Source: Variovorax sp. S12S4
GTDB lineage: Bacteria > Pseudomonadota > Gammaproteobacteria > Burkholderiales > Burkholderiaceae_C
DNA: 64,000 nt
Assembly (NCBI RefSeq): GCF_023195515.1
Contig: NZ_JALPKR020000002.1
Location: 5,495,001 to 5,559,000 of the forward strand
Direction of reading: 5' to 3'
How positions within the stretch are numbered: the stretch's first letter is position 1; each line of letters starts with the position of its first letter. Positions 9,421 through 18,356 of the stretch are shown here, piece by piece. Both the position numbers and the translations under genes were made by a program. The notes beneath the pieces were generated by a model. It worked only from the letters and a program-made list of their open reading frames with translations. It was not told the DNA's origin and made no database searches.

Positions 9421-9472
9421 ACATACAGCCTGCATGTAAGTTGAATATTAATCTACAGACAGCCTGTATGTA
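9421..9472. promoter_or_regulatory. Twin TetR-type operators between the VOC and TetR genes
   Basis: Two similar palindromes share the core ACA-N2-CAG-C-CTG-N2-TGT. The first is ACATACAGCCTGCATGT (9421-9437) and the second TACAGACAGCCTGTATGTA (9454-9472), with centres 34 bases apart. The second ends two bases before the TetR start codon, so binding would block both divergent genes. This is what self-repressing TetR regulators usually show. Confidence 0.75.
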
Positions 9473-9473
9473 A

Positions 9474-10094
9474 ATGCCTAAATCACTCGCCGACGCTCAA
9501 TCCAGAACCAATCGCGAACGCACGGAAGCCACGCGCCTTGCGCTCATCGACGCTGCGCGCGCACTGTTCGTCAGCAAGGGCTACGGGGACACCTCGACGC
9601 CCGAGATCGCTGTTGCCGCCGGTATCACCCGTGGCGCGCTGTACCACCACTTTGCGGACAAGCGCGACCTGTTCAGGCAGGTGCTGGTGCGCGAAGCCGA
9701 AACCGTGGCCGCCGAGATCGAAGCGGCCACGCCAGGGCAGATGACGCCGCGCGACGCCCTGTTGGAAGGAAGCAAGGCCTACCTGAGTGCGATGAGCGTG
9801 CCGGGCCGAACGCGGCTGCTGCTCATCGAAGGCCCCGCCGTGCTGGGCCTGGAAGAACTCACGGCCATCGACGAAGCGACCTCGGCCGGCTCGCTGCGCC
9901 AGGGGCTGGAAAAAGCCGGCCTGGGCAAGGGAGAAGTCTCGCTCGACGCCCTCTCCCGGCTGCTCTCCGCAGCCTTCGACCGGGCCGCACTCGAGATGGA
10001 TGCAGGCGCCGACGCGCAAGAAATCCGTTCGGCAATGCGCTGGCTGCTGGAGCAGGCGCTGGGCCCCGAGCCGCGCCGCAAGCCCGCGGCTTGA
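9474..10094 (+). CDS. TetR-family transcriptional regulator
   Basis: A 206-residue regulator with a classic N-terminal TetR domain ([20 protein letters not shown], then [17 protein letters not shown], about residues 25-70) and a helical C-terminal ligand domain. It probably represses itself and the divergent VOC gene through the two palindromes in the intergenic region. The ATG at 9474 has no visible ribosome site and follows the second operator directly, so the message may be leaderless or weakly translated. The inducer is unknown. Confidence 0.88.
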   Translation: MPKSLADAQSRTNRERTEATRLALIDAARALFVSKGYGDTSTPEIAVAAGITRGALYHHFADKRDLFRQVLVREAETVAAEIEAATPGQMTPRDALLEGSKAYLSAMSVPGRTRLLLIEGPAVLGLEELTAIDEATSAGSLRQGLEKAGLGKGEVSLDALSRLLSAAFDRAALEMDAGADAQEIRSAMRWLLEQALGPEPRRKPAA

Positions 10095-10226
10095 GGCTGC
10101 GCCGGCGGGGCACATGCGCTCGCCCGGGTCTTGGCGAGTCCTACAGCACAGGCCGCCCCTCGCCGACAGTAACCAGCCCCCTCTGGCGCGATGCTGAAGC
10201 TGTCGTCAACAACGAGGAGTCCTCGC

Positions 10227-10301
10227 GTGAATTCAATCATCTACATCGTCGGTCTGGTCGTGGTTGTAGTGGCCGTGCTTTCGTTCTTCGGCCTTCGCTA
10301 G
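10227..10301 (+). CDS. 24-residue single-helix membrane protein
   Basis: A GTG codon at 10227, with GAGGAG eleven to sixteen bases upstream, opens a 24-codon frame reading M-N-S-I-I-Y-I-V-G-L-V-V-V-V-V-A-V-L-S-F then F-G-L-R. It is almost entirely one hydrophobic helix ending in arginine. The ribosome site, the perfect membrane-span length and my recollection of near-identical tiny proteins in other Comamonadaceae support it as real. It lies alone between the TetR gene and the DUF2868 gene. The role is unknown; such proteins often bind and tune larger membrane complexes. Confidence 0.7.
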   Translation: MNSIIYIVGLVVVVVAVLSFFGLR

Positions 10302-10520
10302 AACCAGCCCCTCCCCAGGCTTCGCGCGCTTCGCGTCGCTTCTCCCTCCCCCTCGCCGGGGGCAACACCTGCGGCCCGGCAACGCCGGTTCCGCGGTGTT
10401 CCACGAACGGGATCGCTCGCGGTCCCTCTTCCAGTCGTTCGCATAGAGTCCTTCGCGGCGCGCCGGGCATAATTTGCGCGCCTTCCGCCATCGCGGAACG
10501 CCACTTGCGAAGGGACCCTG
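10302..10520. other. Intergenic stretch with repeat-like GC-rich sequence
   Basis: No gene is seen. The part 10310-10440 (cttcgcgtcgcttctccctc followed by a ccccctcgccgggggc palindrome and nearby CCGGC-AAC-GCCGG hairpin) has the look of intergenic repeats common in Comamonadaceae. Copy number cannot be judged from one window. The promoter of the DUF2868 gene should be near its right edge. Confidence 0.3.
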
Positions 10521-11921
10521 TTGACCAACACCGCGTTGCGCGAATCTGCTTTTCCGGACGCGGTCATCACCGAGGCGATCCGATGGACCGAAGAGAAAGG
10601 TCCACTCGACGATGCGCAAGCCATGCGCACCGCCGCCTCCCGCTCAGCTGACGCGCATGCGCGCATCACGTCGCGCGCGCTCCAGCTCGGCGAGCGCATC
10701 GGCTTTCAATCCGAACTGTCACGCATCCGGCAATGGGGGCCGTGGCTGCTGCTTGGCCTGGTGGCGCTGGTCGTCGTTGCCGGCCTGGGCCTGGCGGGCA
10801 ACGTGGTCGGCGGCAGCGAACGGCACATCAACGTGATCGTCGCGCTCGTGAGCCTGCTGGGCATTCACCTGCTCACGCTGCTGCTGTGGCTGGCCGGCCT
10901 GTGGCTGCCCTTCGGCTCGTTCAATACAAGCTCGCTCGGATGGATCTGGCTTTCGCTCACCGCGCGCGTGGCCGGCGGCAAGCGGGGCCAGGCACCGGTG
11001 CTGCTGCGGGCGGCCACCGGCCTCTTGAGCCGGGCCCGGCTGCTGCCCTGGGCGTTCGGGCTCGTGAGCCACGGCATCTGGGCGCTGTCTTTCGCGGTGG
11101 TGCTGGCCGCGCTGCTGTTCGCGCTTGCGTTCCGCAGCTACACGCTGAGCTGGGAAACGACGATTCTCGACCCGGCTTTTTTCGTGCGCGCCGTCCACGC
11201 GCTGGGCTGGGCGCCGGCGCAACTCGGCTTTCCGGTTCCCGATGCCGCGACCATTCTCTCGGCCACCCCCGGTGCCGCGGGCCAGCGCACATGGGCGATG
11301 TGGCTCACGGGCTGCATTGCCGTGTACGGGCTGCTGCCGCGCGTTGGGCTGGTATTGCTGAGCGCAGCGGTGTGGCACAGGCGCAAGGCCGCACTGCAGC
11401 CGGACTGGAGCGAACCGTATTACCGCAAGCTCATCGCCAGGTTCGCCGCACTTGCGCCGCCGGCCATCGTGGATGCCGACCCCGGCCGCGCACCCGGCAC
11501 ACCACCTGCCGGCCTCGCGCCTTCGGAACTGCAGGACACGCTCTTCGTCATCGGTTTCGAGCTGCCTGCCGACCTGACATGGCCGCCCGCGGGGTTGCCC
11601 GCCGCGCAGGTGCAGCGGATCGACGGCAGCGCGCCGGCCCGCCGCGCATTGCTCGACCAGCTGGCGCTGGCCCGCCCGCGTGCGGTGCTGCTGGTGTGCA
11701 ACGCCGCATCGAGCCCCGACCGCGGCACCGAGCGCTTTCTGCGCGAAGTGCTGGCCCATTGCGGTGAGTGCAGGCTGTGGCCGGCTCATGCGGCGGAAGA
11801 CGCGGCTGACGCCGGCTTGGCTCAGCGCTGGGTGGACTGGCTGCAGGGCACCGGCCTGCAACGCGTCGCGGCCACGCACCGGATTGAAGACGCCTTGCAG
11901 CAACTCGGCACGACACCATGA
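10521..11921 (+). CDS. DUF2868 domain membrane protein
   Basis: A 466-residue integral membrane protein of the DUF2868 family. After a roughly 70-residue soluble N-terminus, helices follow at about 72-93 (WLLLGLVALVVVAGLGLAG) and 103-125 (VALVSLLGIHLLTLLLWLAG), with further pairs near 175-205 and 255-290. A soluble C-terminal domain begins near 320. Translation probably starts at the TTG at 10521, with AAGGGA five bases upstream. Its stop overlaps the next gene's start in an ATGA junction. The partner is a DUF3482 GTPase, so the pair is likely a membrane receptor and GTPase acting together. The biological role is not known. Confidence 0.8.
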   Translation: MTNTALRESAFPDAVITEAIRWTEEKGPLDDAQAMRTAASRSADAHARITSRALQLGERIGFQSELSRIRQWGPWLLLGLVALVVVAGLGLAGNVVGGSERHINVIVALVSLLGIHLLTLLLWLAGLWLPFGSFNTSSLGWIWLSLTARVAGGKRGQAPVLLRAATGLLSRARLLPWAFGLVSHGIWALSFAVVLAALLFALAFRSYTLSWETTILDPAFFVRAVHALGWAPAQLGFPVPDAATILSATPGAAGQRTWAMWLTGCIAVYGLLPRVGLVLLSAAVWHRRKAALQPDWSEPYYRKLIARFAALAPPAIVDADPGRAPGTPPAGLAPSELQDTLFVIGFELPADLTWPPAGLPAAQVQRIDGSAPARRALLDQLALARPRAVLLVCNAASSPDRGTERFLREVLAHCGECRLWPAHAAEDAADAGLAQRWVDWLQGTGLQRVAATHRIEDALQQLGTTP

Positions 11922-13327
11922 CGCAGCAAGCCATCCTCATTGCCGTCGTCGGCCACACCAACGCCGGCAAGACCTCACTGCTGCGCACGCTCACGCGGCG
12001 CGCGAACTTCGGCGAGGTGTCGCAGCGCCCGGGCACCACGCGCCACGTGGAATCGGCCGACCTCGAAGTGAACGGCCAGGCTGCCGTGCGCTTCTTCGAC
12101 ACGCCGGGGCTCGAAGATGCGGTGGCCCTTCGCGAGCACCTGGCCGGGCTTGACCCGCAGGCCACGCCGCCCGAGCGCATTCGCAATTTTCTGCAGGGCC
12201 CCGAGGCGCACGGCGTGTTCGAGCAGGAGGCCAAGGTGCTGCGCACCATGCTCGGCATCGATGCGGCCTTTCTCGTCATCGACGTGCGGGAGCCGGTGCT
12301 GCCCAAGTTTCGGGACGAGATCGAACTGCTCAACTCCTGCGCTCGGCCCGTGCTGCCGGTGCTCAACTTTGTGCGTGATGCGGCAAGCCGTGAGCCCGCC
12401 TGGAAAGAGCTGCTCTCGGCCTATGGCCTCCACGTGCAGGTGCGCTTCGACGCCGCCGCGCCCTTCGTGGGGGCCGAGCGCGAGCTCTATACCGATCTTT
12501 CGACACTGCTGCGCGACCGGCGCGAGCTGCTGCACAGCGTGGTGGATTCGCTGGCCGCCGAAGCCGCCGAGCGGCGCCGCTCGGCCTGCGCGCGCATCGC
12601 CGAACTGCTGGTCGACGCCGCGGCCTTGCGCCGCACCGTGCCGGCCGAAGAATTCGCGGACACCGCGCGCCGGAAGGCGCTCGTCTCCGCATTGCAGAAA
12701 GACGTTTTCGACAAGGCGCAGCGCTGCACCGACGACCTGCTCGCGCTCTACGGTTTTCGCCAGGACGATGCCGGCGAAGCGCCGCTGCCGCTCGTCGAAG
12801 GCCGCTGGACGCTGGACTTCTTCAGCCCCGAAGCCATGAAGGACGCGGGCCTGCGGCTTGGCAAGGGTGCGGTCATCGGCGCCGCTGTGGGCGTGGTGGC
12901 GGACCTTGCCGTCGTCGGCATTTCGTTGGGCGCGGGTGCCGCGGTGGGCGGTGCCATCGGTGGCGCCGTTTCGCAAGGCTGGGGCCCGTTCGGTCGCAAG
13001 CTGGTGAACAAGCTGCGCGACGTGCACGAGCTCACCATCGAAGACGGCGTGCTGTTTGCGGTGGTGGCATGGCAGCTGAAGCTCACGCGGGCGCTGGAGC
13101 AGCGCGGGCACGCGGCCACCGGGCGCATTGCGGCGGAAACCAGCGCAACGCAGGACGCGCCCACGCGCGCCACCGCGGCTGCCGTTCGCGCCGCACGGCC
13201 GGCGCGCAACCATCCGGAGTGGGAATCGAAGGGCGTGGCAACGCGCGGCTTCTGGCGCCCCGCGCCGCAGCGCGAGGCAATCGCGGCCGAGCTGGCGCGC
13301 ACGCTTCAGGGCGCTTTCGAAAACTGA
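11918..13327 (+). CDS. DUF3482 family membrane-associated GTPase
   Basis: A 469-residue Era/TrmE-like GTPase. The G1 P-loop GHTNAGKTS covers residues 12-20, the G2 threonines are in PGTTRHVE (38-45) and the G3 DTPG is at 61-64. The fourth motif is unusual: where NKxD is expected there is NFVRD (about 149). The C-terminal half carries glycine-rich hydrophobic stretches (about 316-350, GAVIGAAVGVVADLAVVGIS then GAGAAVGGAIGGAV) that resemble membrane-insertion segments. It is coupled to the DUF2868 gene by a 4-base overlap. It is probably a membrane-remodelling or stress GTPase, but the function is unproven. Confidence 0.8.
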   Translation: MTQQAILIAVVGHTNAGKTSLLRTLTRRANFGEVSQRPGTTRHVESADLEVNGQAAVRFFDTPGLEDAVALREHLAGLDPQATPPERIRNFLQGPEAHGVFEQEAKVLRTMLGIDAAFLVIDVREPVLPKFRDEIELLNSCARPVLPVLNFVRDAASREPAWKELLSAYGLHVQVRFDAAAPFVGAERELYTDLSTLLRDRRELLHSVVDSLAAEAAERRRSACARIAELLVDAAALRRTVPAEEFADTARRKALVSALQKDVFDKAQRCTDDLLALYGFRQDDAGEAPLPLVEGRWTLDFFSPEAMKDAGLRLGKGAVIGAAVGVVADLAVVGISLGAGAAVGGAIGGAVSQGWGPFGRKLVNKLRDVHELTIEDGVLFAVVAWQLKLTRALEQRGHAATGRIAAETSATQDAPTRATAAAVRAARPARNHPEWESKGVATRGFWRPAPQREAIAAELARTLQGAFEN

Positions 13328-13421
13328 GCGCCCAGCCTTCACTTGCCTTCACTTGCAGAGGGAGGCGACGGATTCCTACGCACCGGCACTGGCACGAGCG
13401 CCAGTCTTTTTCACGACATCG

Positions 13422-13447
13422 ACGGCACACAGGGTGCCGTTTGTTTT
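13422..13447 (+). terminator. Intrinsic terminator of the DUF2868-DUF3482 operon
   Basis: ACGGCAC-ACAGG-GTGCCGT forms a perfect 7-bp stem followed at once by TTGTTTTG. It lies about 95 bases after the GTPase stop and before the ribosome site of the next gene, so that gene likely has some other entry or depends on readthrough. Confidence 0.65.
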
Positions 13448-13473
13448 GTCGCCCTCAAGAAAAAGGAGCACCC

Positions 13474-13836
13474 ATGTCCGTCGAATGCAAACTGCTCGCC
13501 ACCCCTTTGATCGGACGCGTGTGGCAAGGCCGCACGCCCATTGCGCGGGCCGACGAATACCTGCGCTACAGCTTCGAGCACGGCATCCAGGAGATCGCGA
13601 AAAAACCTGAATGCCTGGGTGTGCAGTACTTTCGCAAATTGAACGGCGATACCGCCGAATTCCGGACCGTGTCTTACTGGCAATCGATCGAACACATGCA
13701 CGCCATGCACGCGCAGCGCGGCGATCCGCTGCGCGTGGCTCCGCTGGCACGCGACCCCGAGTTCCTGCTGGAGCTGCCCGAGTTCGTGGACATCGTCGAG
13801 GTGCATGTCAATTCGTTCGGCACCACGGGCAAGTAG
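13474..13836 (+). CDS. Small conserved hypothetical protein, possibly dimeric alpha/beta barrel
   Basis: A 120-residue soluble protein with AAAAGGAG eight bases before its ATG. The layout (EYLRYSFEHGIQEIAKKPEC, then VQYFRKLNGDTAEFRTVSYW and SIEHMHAMHA) resembles the dimeric ferredoxin-like folds of ABM/EthD-type proteins, with strands and a histidine-rich helix. That assignment is only by appearance. It ends 9 bases from the convergent PaoC-type gene and follows the GTPase terminator closely. No function is assigned. Confidence 0.7.
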   Translation: MSVECKLLATPLIGRVWQGRTPIARADEYLRYSFEHGIQEIAKKPECLGVQYFRKLNGDTAEFRTVSYWQSIEHMHAMHAQRGDPLRVAPLARDPEFLLELPEFVDIVEVHVNSFGTTGK

Positions 13837-13845
13837 CGGCCAAGC

Positions 13846-16111
13846 TCAGCTCTCCAGCAGGTCTTCCAGCCGCAGCGGCAGCCGGCGCAGGCGCTTGCCG
13901 GTGGCGTGGAACACCGCATTCACGATGGCTGGCGCCACACCCACCATGGCCACTTCGCCCAGGCCCTTTACGCCCATGGCGTTGAGCCGCGTGTCGGGCT
14001 TGCCGACAAAGTCGACATCGATGCGGCCGATGTCCGCCGCAACAGGCAGCACGTATTCCGCAAGGTCGGCGTTGAGAAATCCGCCGTAGCGCGGATCGAC
14101 CTCGCTCGCCTCGCGCAATGCGGCGCCTATGCCCCACACCACGCCGCCCTCGACCTGGCTGCGCGCGGTGCGCAGGCTGGCCACGGTGCCGCAGTCGGCC
14201 ACGCTGAGCACGCGCGGTACGCGAATGCGGCGCGTGGTGGGTTCGATGCGCACTTCGACGAAATGCGCAATGAAACTGAAGGCGACGAAGTCGGGATATA
14301 CCGGTCCCGCCGCAGCGGGCAGGCCACCGGTGAGCCGGCCGAAGACCTGCTCGGGCTGACCCGGTGCACGCATTCGGCTTTCGGCCTCGGCAAAGGGGCG
14401 GCCGGAGGCGCGCAGCATCGCCACTGCGGTGGCGCCGTTGGCACTACCAGGCGCAGCGGGCGTATCGGGCGCAGCGGCCGCGCCCGCGTGCTGCCGCAGG
14501 TCTTCCATGAGCCGCTGGGCGGCTTCCTGCACCGGCGGCAACGCCGTGGCCGTGCCCCAGGAGCCGGCGGTCAGGTGCTGCGGCGCGGCGGTGGTGTCGC
14601 CCAGCACAATTTCCACCGCCGCCACCGGCGCGCCGAGCGTGCGCGCGACCGTCAACGCAATGGCGGTGCGAATGCCCTGCCCCATCTCGTGGCCGCCCAC
14701 CGCCACCCGCACCGTGCCGTTGGCGTTCAGCCGCACCTTGGCGATGGCCGGTGCAATGGCCGCCTTGTAGGCACCGGCCGCCACGCCCCACCCGATGAGG
14801 CTGCCGTCGGCCGCGCGCATCGAACGCGGCGCCATCGTGCGGCGCGCCCAGCCGAAGGCGGTGCTTCCCTTGACGAGGCATTCGGCCAGGTGGCGCGAGG
14901 AAAAAGGCTTGCCGCTGATCGGGTCGACAGCCGTATCGTTTGCAAGGCGGAACGCGACGGGATCGCGGCCCAGCGCGTAGGCCATCTCGTCGACCGCGCT
15001 TTCGAATGCAAAGGCGGCCGGATGCTCGAACGGCGCGCGCATGTAGCCAGGCGTTTGCACATCGGTGCGCACGAGCCGTTCGCGGCCCAGGAAGTTGCTG
15101 ATGCCGTAGAGCCGCGATGTGATTTCGGTGCCGCTCGACGGAAACAGGTCGTGCCGCGAGGTCTGCTGGTCGATCTCGTGAATGGCCGCGGTCAGCTTGC
15201 CGTTGCGGTCCGCGCCCAAGCGCACATGGTGGCGGCTCGCGGGCCTGAAGCTCGCGTTGTGGAACAGCTGGCTGCGCGACAGCACCAGCTTGACAGGCTG
15301 GCCCAGTGCGCGCGCCGCCATCGCGACCAGTGCGGTGTGCGACTGCAGCGAGTTCTTCTGGCCGAAGCCGCCGCCCACGGTGGGCGACAGCACGCGCACC
15401 TTGTCGGGCTCGATGCCGAGCTGCTTGGCGAGGCCGTGGCGCACGCCCTCGGCGTTCTGGGTGGGCTCGCGAACGGTCAGCACGCCGTCTGCGCTCCACT
15501 CGGCCACGGTCGCGATGATCTCCATCGGGTTCTGGTGCTGGGTCGGCAATTCGTAAGACGCGTCCACCGTGAATGCAGCGCCCTGGAGCGCGGCCTCCGC
15601 ATCGCCTGCGCGCCGGTCTGCGAACATCGGCTGCGGCAGCAATGCCGATTGCGCCTGCGGCTGGGCATCGGGCGCATCGATGCCGGCAACGAAGGGAACG
15701 GCTGAATAGGTCACCTGCACCAGCGCCGCGGCCTCGCGCGCGGCCTCCAGCGTGTCGGCCACCACCATCGCCACGGTCTGCCCGCGGTAGGCAACCTGCG
15801 GCGAGCGCAGCGGATAGAAGCTCTGGAAACCGAAGCCGCCGCCCATGAGGAAGCCTCCGGTGTCGAAAGCGCCGACGTTCTCATGCGTGAGCACCTGCCG
15901 AACGCCGCGCACGCGCGCCAGCCGCGGCGCTGTCGATGACGGTGACGGTGCCGCGCGCAATGCGCGAAGGCACCAGCGCGGCGTGCAGCAGCCCGGCGCG
16001 CGCATCGTCCGCCGCATAGCGCGTGGCGCCGCGCACCTTGTCGCGCGCGTCGACACGTTCGGCACCCGCCCGAGGCGTGTTCCTCGGCGCTGTCTTGAGG
16101 TGGGTTGCCAT
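13846..16111 (-). pseudogene. paoC: Aldehyde oxidoreductase molybdopterin subunit (PaoC-like), frameshifted
   Basis: Large molybdenum subunit of the xanthine-oxidase family, third gene of a paoABC-like operon. The protein starts MATHLKTAPRNTPRAG at 16111, two bases past the FAD-subunit stop. Its first about 62 codons (KVRGATRYAADD, then GTVTVIDSA) are in one frame. The rest (RGVRQVLTHENVGAF onward) is one base shifted. Dropping one G of the GG pair at about 15922 restores DSAALARVRGV and a subunit of about 754 residues, the normal length. Later segments are intact: GGGFGQKN for cofactor binding, GGHEMGQGIRT, and GVKGLGEVAMVG with the catalytic glutamate. It is likely a sequencing indel rather than decay. 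Periplasmic location is inferred from the Tat signal of the small subunit. Confidence 0.88.
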
Positions 16112-16113
16112 CT

Positions 16114-17109
16114 TCAGTTCCTTTCCCTGGCCAGCATCAGCGCGTCGGTCACCGTTTCGATGCCGAGCGCCACCTTGAATGCGTTGTGCTCGAGCGGCTT
16201 GGCGCCCTCGAAGGCAAGCTCGGCGGCACGCCGCGCGGCGGCCCGTGTGAACGGCTGGCCCACAAGGCTGCGCTCCGCCTGCGCGGCGCGCCACGGATGC
16301 GTGGCCACGCCACCGAGCGCAATGCGCGCGTCGGCCACACGGTTGCCCCTGATCTCCAGTGCAACCGCCGCCGATGCAAGCGCAAAGGCGTAGGACTCGC
16401 GGTCGCGGATCTTGTGATACGTGGAGCCGCGGCCGATGGGCCCGCGGGGTATGCGAATGCGCACGATCAGTTCGTCGGCCGCGAGCACCGTTTCCAGGTG
16501 CGGGGTGGTGCCCGGCGCGCGGTGCAGTTCGCGCACCGGCACCGTGCGTTCGCCGCGCGGGCTCACGGTGTCGACCTGCGCATCGAACGCCACCAACGCA
16601 ACCGCCCAGTCGCCCGGATACACGGCCACGCAGGCTTCGCTGGCGCCAAGCACCGCATGGCCGCGGTTCTGCCCGCCCAGCGCCGCGCAGCCGCTGCCGG
16701 GCACGCGCTTGTTGCACGCGAATTCGGGTCCGCCGCGAAAGTACGCACAGCGCGTGCGCTGCAGCAGGTTGCCGCCCACGGTGGCCATGTTGCGCAGCTG
16801 CTGCGAGGCGGCCTTCCAGAGCGATTCCGACAAGGCCGGGAATTCGCGCTGCACCGTGGCGTTCTCGGCCACGTCGCTCATGGCCGCGAGCGCGCCGATG
16901 CGCAGTTCGCCGCGGCTCGACGTATCGACTTCGCGCAGGCCTTCGATGCGGGTGATGTCGACCACGGTGGCCGGCGCTTCCACGCCGAGCTTCATCAGGT
17001 CGAACAGCGTGGTGCCGCCTGCGAAGTAGCGCGCGCCGGGCTGGTGCCGGGCCAGCAGGTGCACGGCCTCGCCGGTGCTGCGCGGGCGAAGGTAGGCGAA
17101 GTCATGCAT
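16114..17109 (-). CDS. paoB: Aldehyde oxidoreductase FAD-binding subunit (PaoB-like)
   Basis: A 331-residue FAD-binding subunit: ARYFAGGTTLFDLMK near 26-40 and ATVGGNLLQRTR near 109-120 contact FAD. Cysteines in RTRCAYFRGG, FACNKRVPGSG and GCAAL (C121, C132, C141) match the extra iron-sulfur insertion of the E. coli PaoB type, which separates this enzyme from ordinary xanthine dehydrogenases. It overlaps the upstream 2Fe-2S gene by 8 bases and is followed two bases later by the molybdenum subunit. Together they should oxidise aldehydes to acids in the periplasm. The true substrate is not shown. Confidence 0.88.
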   Translation of the reverse strand: MHDFAYLRPRSTGEAVHLLARHQPGARYFAGGTTLFDLMKLGVEAPATVVDITRIEGLREVDTSSRGELRIGALAAMSDVAENATVQREFPALSESLWKAASQQLRNMATVGGNLLQRTRCAYFRGGPEFACNKRVPGSGCAALGGQNRGHAVLGASEACVAVYPGDWAVALVAFDAQVDTVSPRGERTVPVRELHRAPGTTPHLETVLAADELIVRIRIPRGPIGRGSTYHKIRDRESYAFALASAAVALEIRGNRVADARIALGGVATHPWRAAQAERSLVGQPFTRAAARRAAELAFEGAKPLEHNAFKVALGIETVTDALMLARERN

Positions 17110-17758
17110 GGCGGCGGCCCTCCATGCGAAGCACCTGAGGCGCCGCCTCGCGGATCGCTTCGACGATGCCGGTATAGGCGCCGCACCGGCAGATGTTACC
17201 GCTCATGTATTCGCGGATCTGCGCTTCGCTGGCGGCGTGGCCCTCGCGCACGCAGGCAATGGCCGCCATGATCTGGCCAGGCGTGCAGTAGCCGCACTGC
17301 AGCGCATCGTGGTCGAGAAAGGCCTGCTGCATCGGGTGGAGCGTGCCGTCGGCCGACTCAATGCCCTCGATGGTGGTGACGGCGCAGCCGTCGGTCTTCA
17401 CCGCCAGCGTCAGGCACGAGGCGACGCGGCGGCCGTCCACGTGCACCGTGCAGGCGCCGCACTGGCCGTGGTCGCAGCCTTTCTTGGCGCCGGTAAGGCC
17501 GAGCTGCTCCCGCAGCACGTCGAGCAATGAGGCGCGCGGCTCCAGCTTCAGCTGGTGGGGCTTGCCGTTGATGGTGACGCGGGTCTCCTGGGAGCCGGCG
17601 CCGGAGGGCGGTACCGCGCTGCCGGTTTCCGCAGCCGTGCCGGTGGCGGCCGAAGCGGCGGCACCCGCGCCGGCCGCGGTGGTCATCATGAACGTGCGGC
17701 GGTTGAGGGTATGGAAGGCAGGCACCGGGCCTGCCGCGTTCTGCTGGAGTTGGTTCAT
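17102..17758 (-). CDS. paoA: Aldehyde oxidoreductase 2Fe-2S subunit with Tat signal (PaoA-like)
   Basis: A 218-residue small subunit. The N-terminus has a twin-arginine signal, LNRRTFMMTTAAG (R20-R21) followed by an alanine-glycine stretch, so the folded complex is exported by Tat. The plant-type ferredoxin cluster motif GCDHGQCGACTVHVDG with its distal cysteine (VASC) is followed by the second cluster motif CGYCTPG and CRCG. This is the full complement for two 2Fe-2S centres. It is the first gene of the pao operon after the DoxX gene, 24 bases downstream of it. Confidence 0.9.
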   Translation of the reverse strand: MNQLQQNAAGPVPAFHTLNRRTFMMTTAAGAGAAASAATGTAAETGSAVPPSGAGSQETRVTINGKPHQLKLEPRASLLDVLREQLGLTGAKKGCDHGQCGACTVHVDGRRVASCLTLAVKTDGCAVTTIEGIESADGTLHPMQQAFLDHDALQCGYCTPGQIMAAIACVREGHAASEAQIREYMSGNICRCGAYTGIVEAIREAAPQVLRMEGRRHA

Positions 17759-17782
17759 GGGGCTTCTCCTTTTTGTCGGTCT

Positions 17783-18238
17783 TCAGAACTCGCGGCCGAG
17801 GCGCGCGTCGATCGAGACCGGCCCGCTGCCGCGCGCAGCGATGCAAAGCGCGGCGAAGACCAGCATCAGCGGGTATTCGTAGCCCCGGTCGATCCAGGGG
17901 AACGTTGGCGCCAGCAGGTAGCAGATGACCAGCATCTGCACCACCACCATCGGCGCGACGATGCGCGTCAGGAAGCCCAGCGCCAGCATCAGCCCGCCCA
18001 CGCCTTCGAGCAGCGCGATGAACCAACCGATCAGCGGCGCGAAAGGCAGGTGCAGCACGTTGGCAATCAGGTTGACCGAACCGGCCATCGGGTCGGCCAT
18101 GCTGCCGTGGCTGCGGCCAAGCAGCTTGGGAATGCCGTGCGTCATGAGCATCAGCCCGAACGCGATGCGCAGCAGCGCATAGCTCAACGGCTCGAGCCGG
18201 TCATAAACACCGCGCAGCCGCGGAAAGATCAGTTGCAT
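17783..18238 (-). CDS. DoxX family membrane protein
   Basis: A 151-residue DoxX-type protein with four membrane helices (for example YALLRIAFGLMLMTHGIPKL and GVGGLMLALGFLTRIVAPMV). The conserved THGIPKL segment is diagnostic. DoxX proteins are tied to thiol, sulfane or quinone redox at the membrane. AGGAG sits before the ATG at 18238. It is first in the minus-strand unit ahead of paoABC, so it may support electron transfer or maturation for the aldehyde oxidoreductase; that role is inference. Confidence 0.85.
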   Translation of the reverse strand: MQLIFPRLRGVYDRLEPLSYALLRIAFGLMLMTHGIPKLLGRSHGSMADPMAGSVNLIANVLHLPFAPLIGWFIALLEGVGGLMLALGFLTRIVAPMVVVQMLVICYLLAPTFPWIDRGYEYPLMLVFAALCIAARGSGPVSIDARLGREF

Positions 18239-18356
18239 GAGGTCGCTCCTTGAAATGTCGAAGGGGTGAGCGGAAAGTCTCTCTGTTCTGCATGGGCGAA
18301 TAAATACGCAAATCTCGCCAATACAATTCAATGAGACTCAACAATCCGAGGAGCCC

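Noticed and set aside
10310..10440. Insertion sequence remnant
   Set aside because: No transposase fragment, terminal inverted repeats or target duplication were found; it looks like ordinary intergenic repeat sequence.
18295..18319. LysR box between doxX and its regulator
   Set aside because: GGCGA and TCGCC half-sites are short and far apart; too weak to list as an operator.
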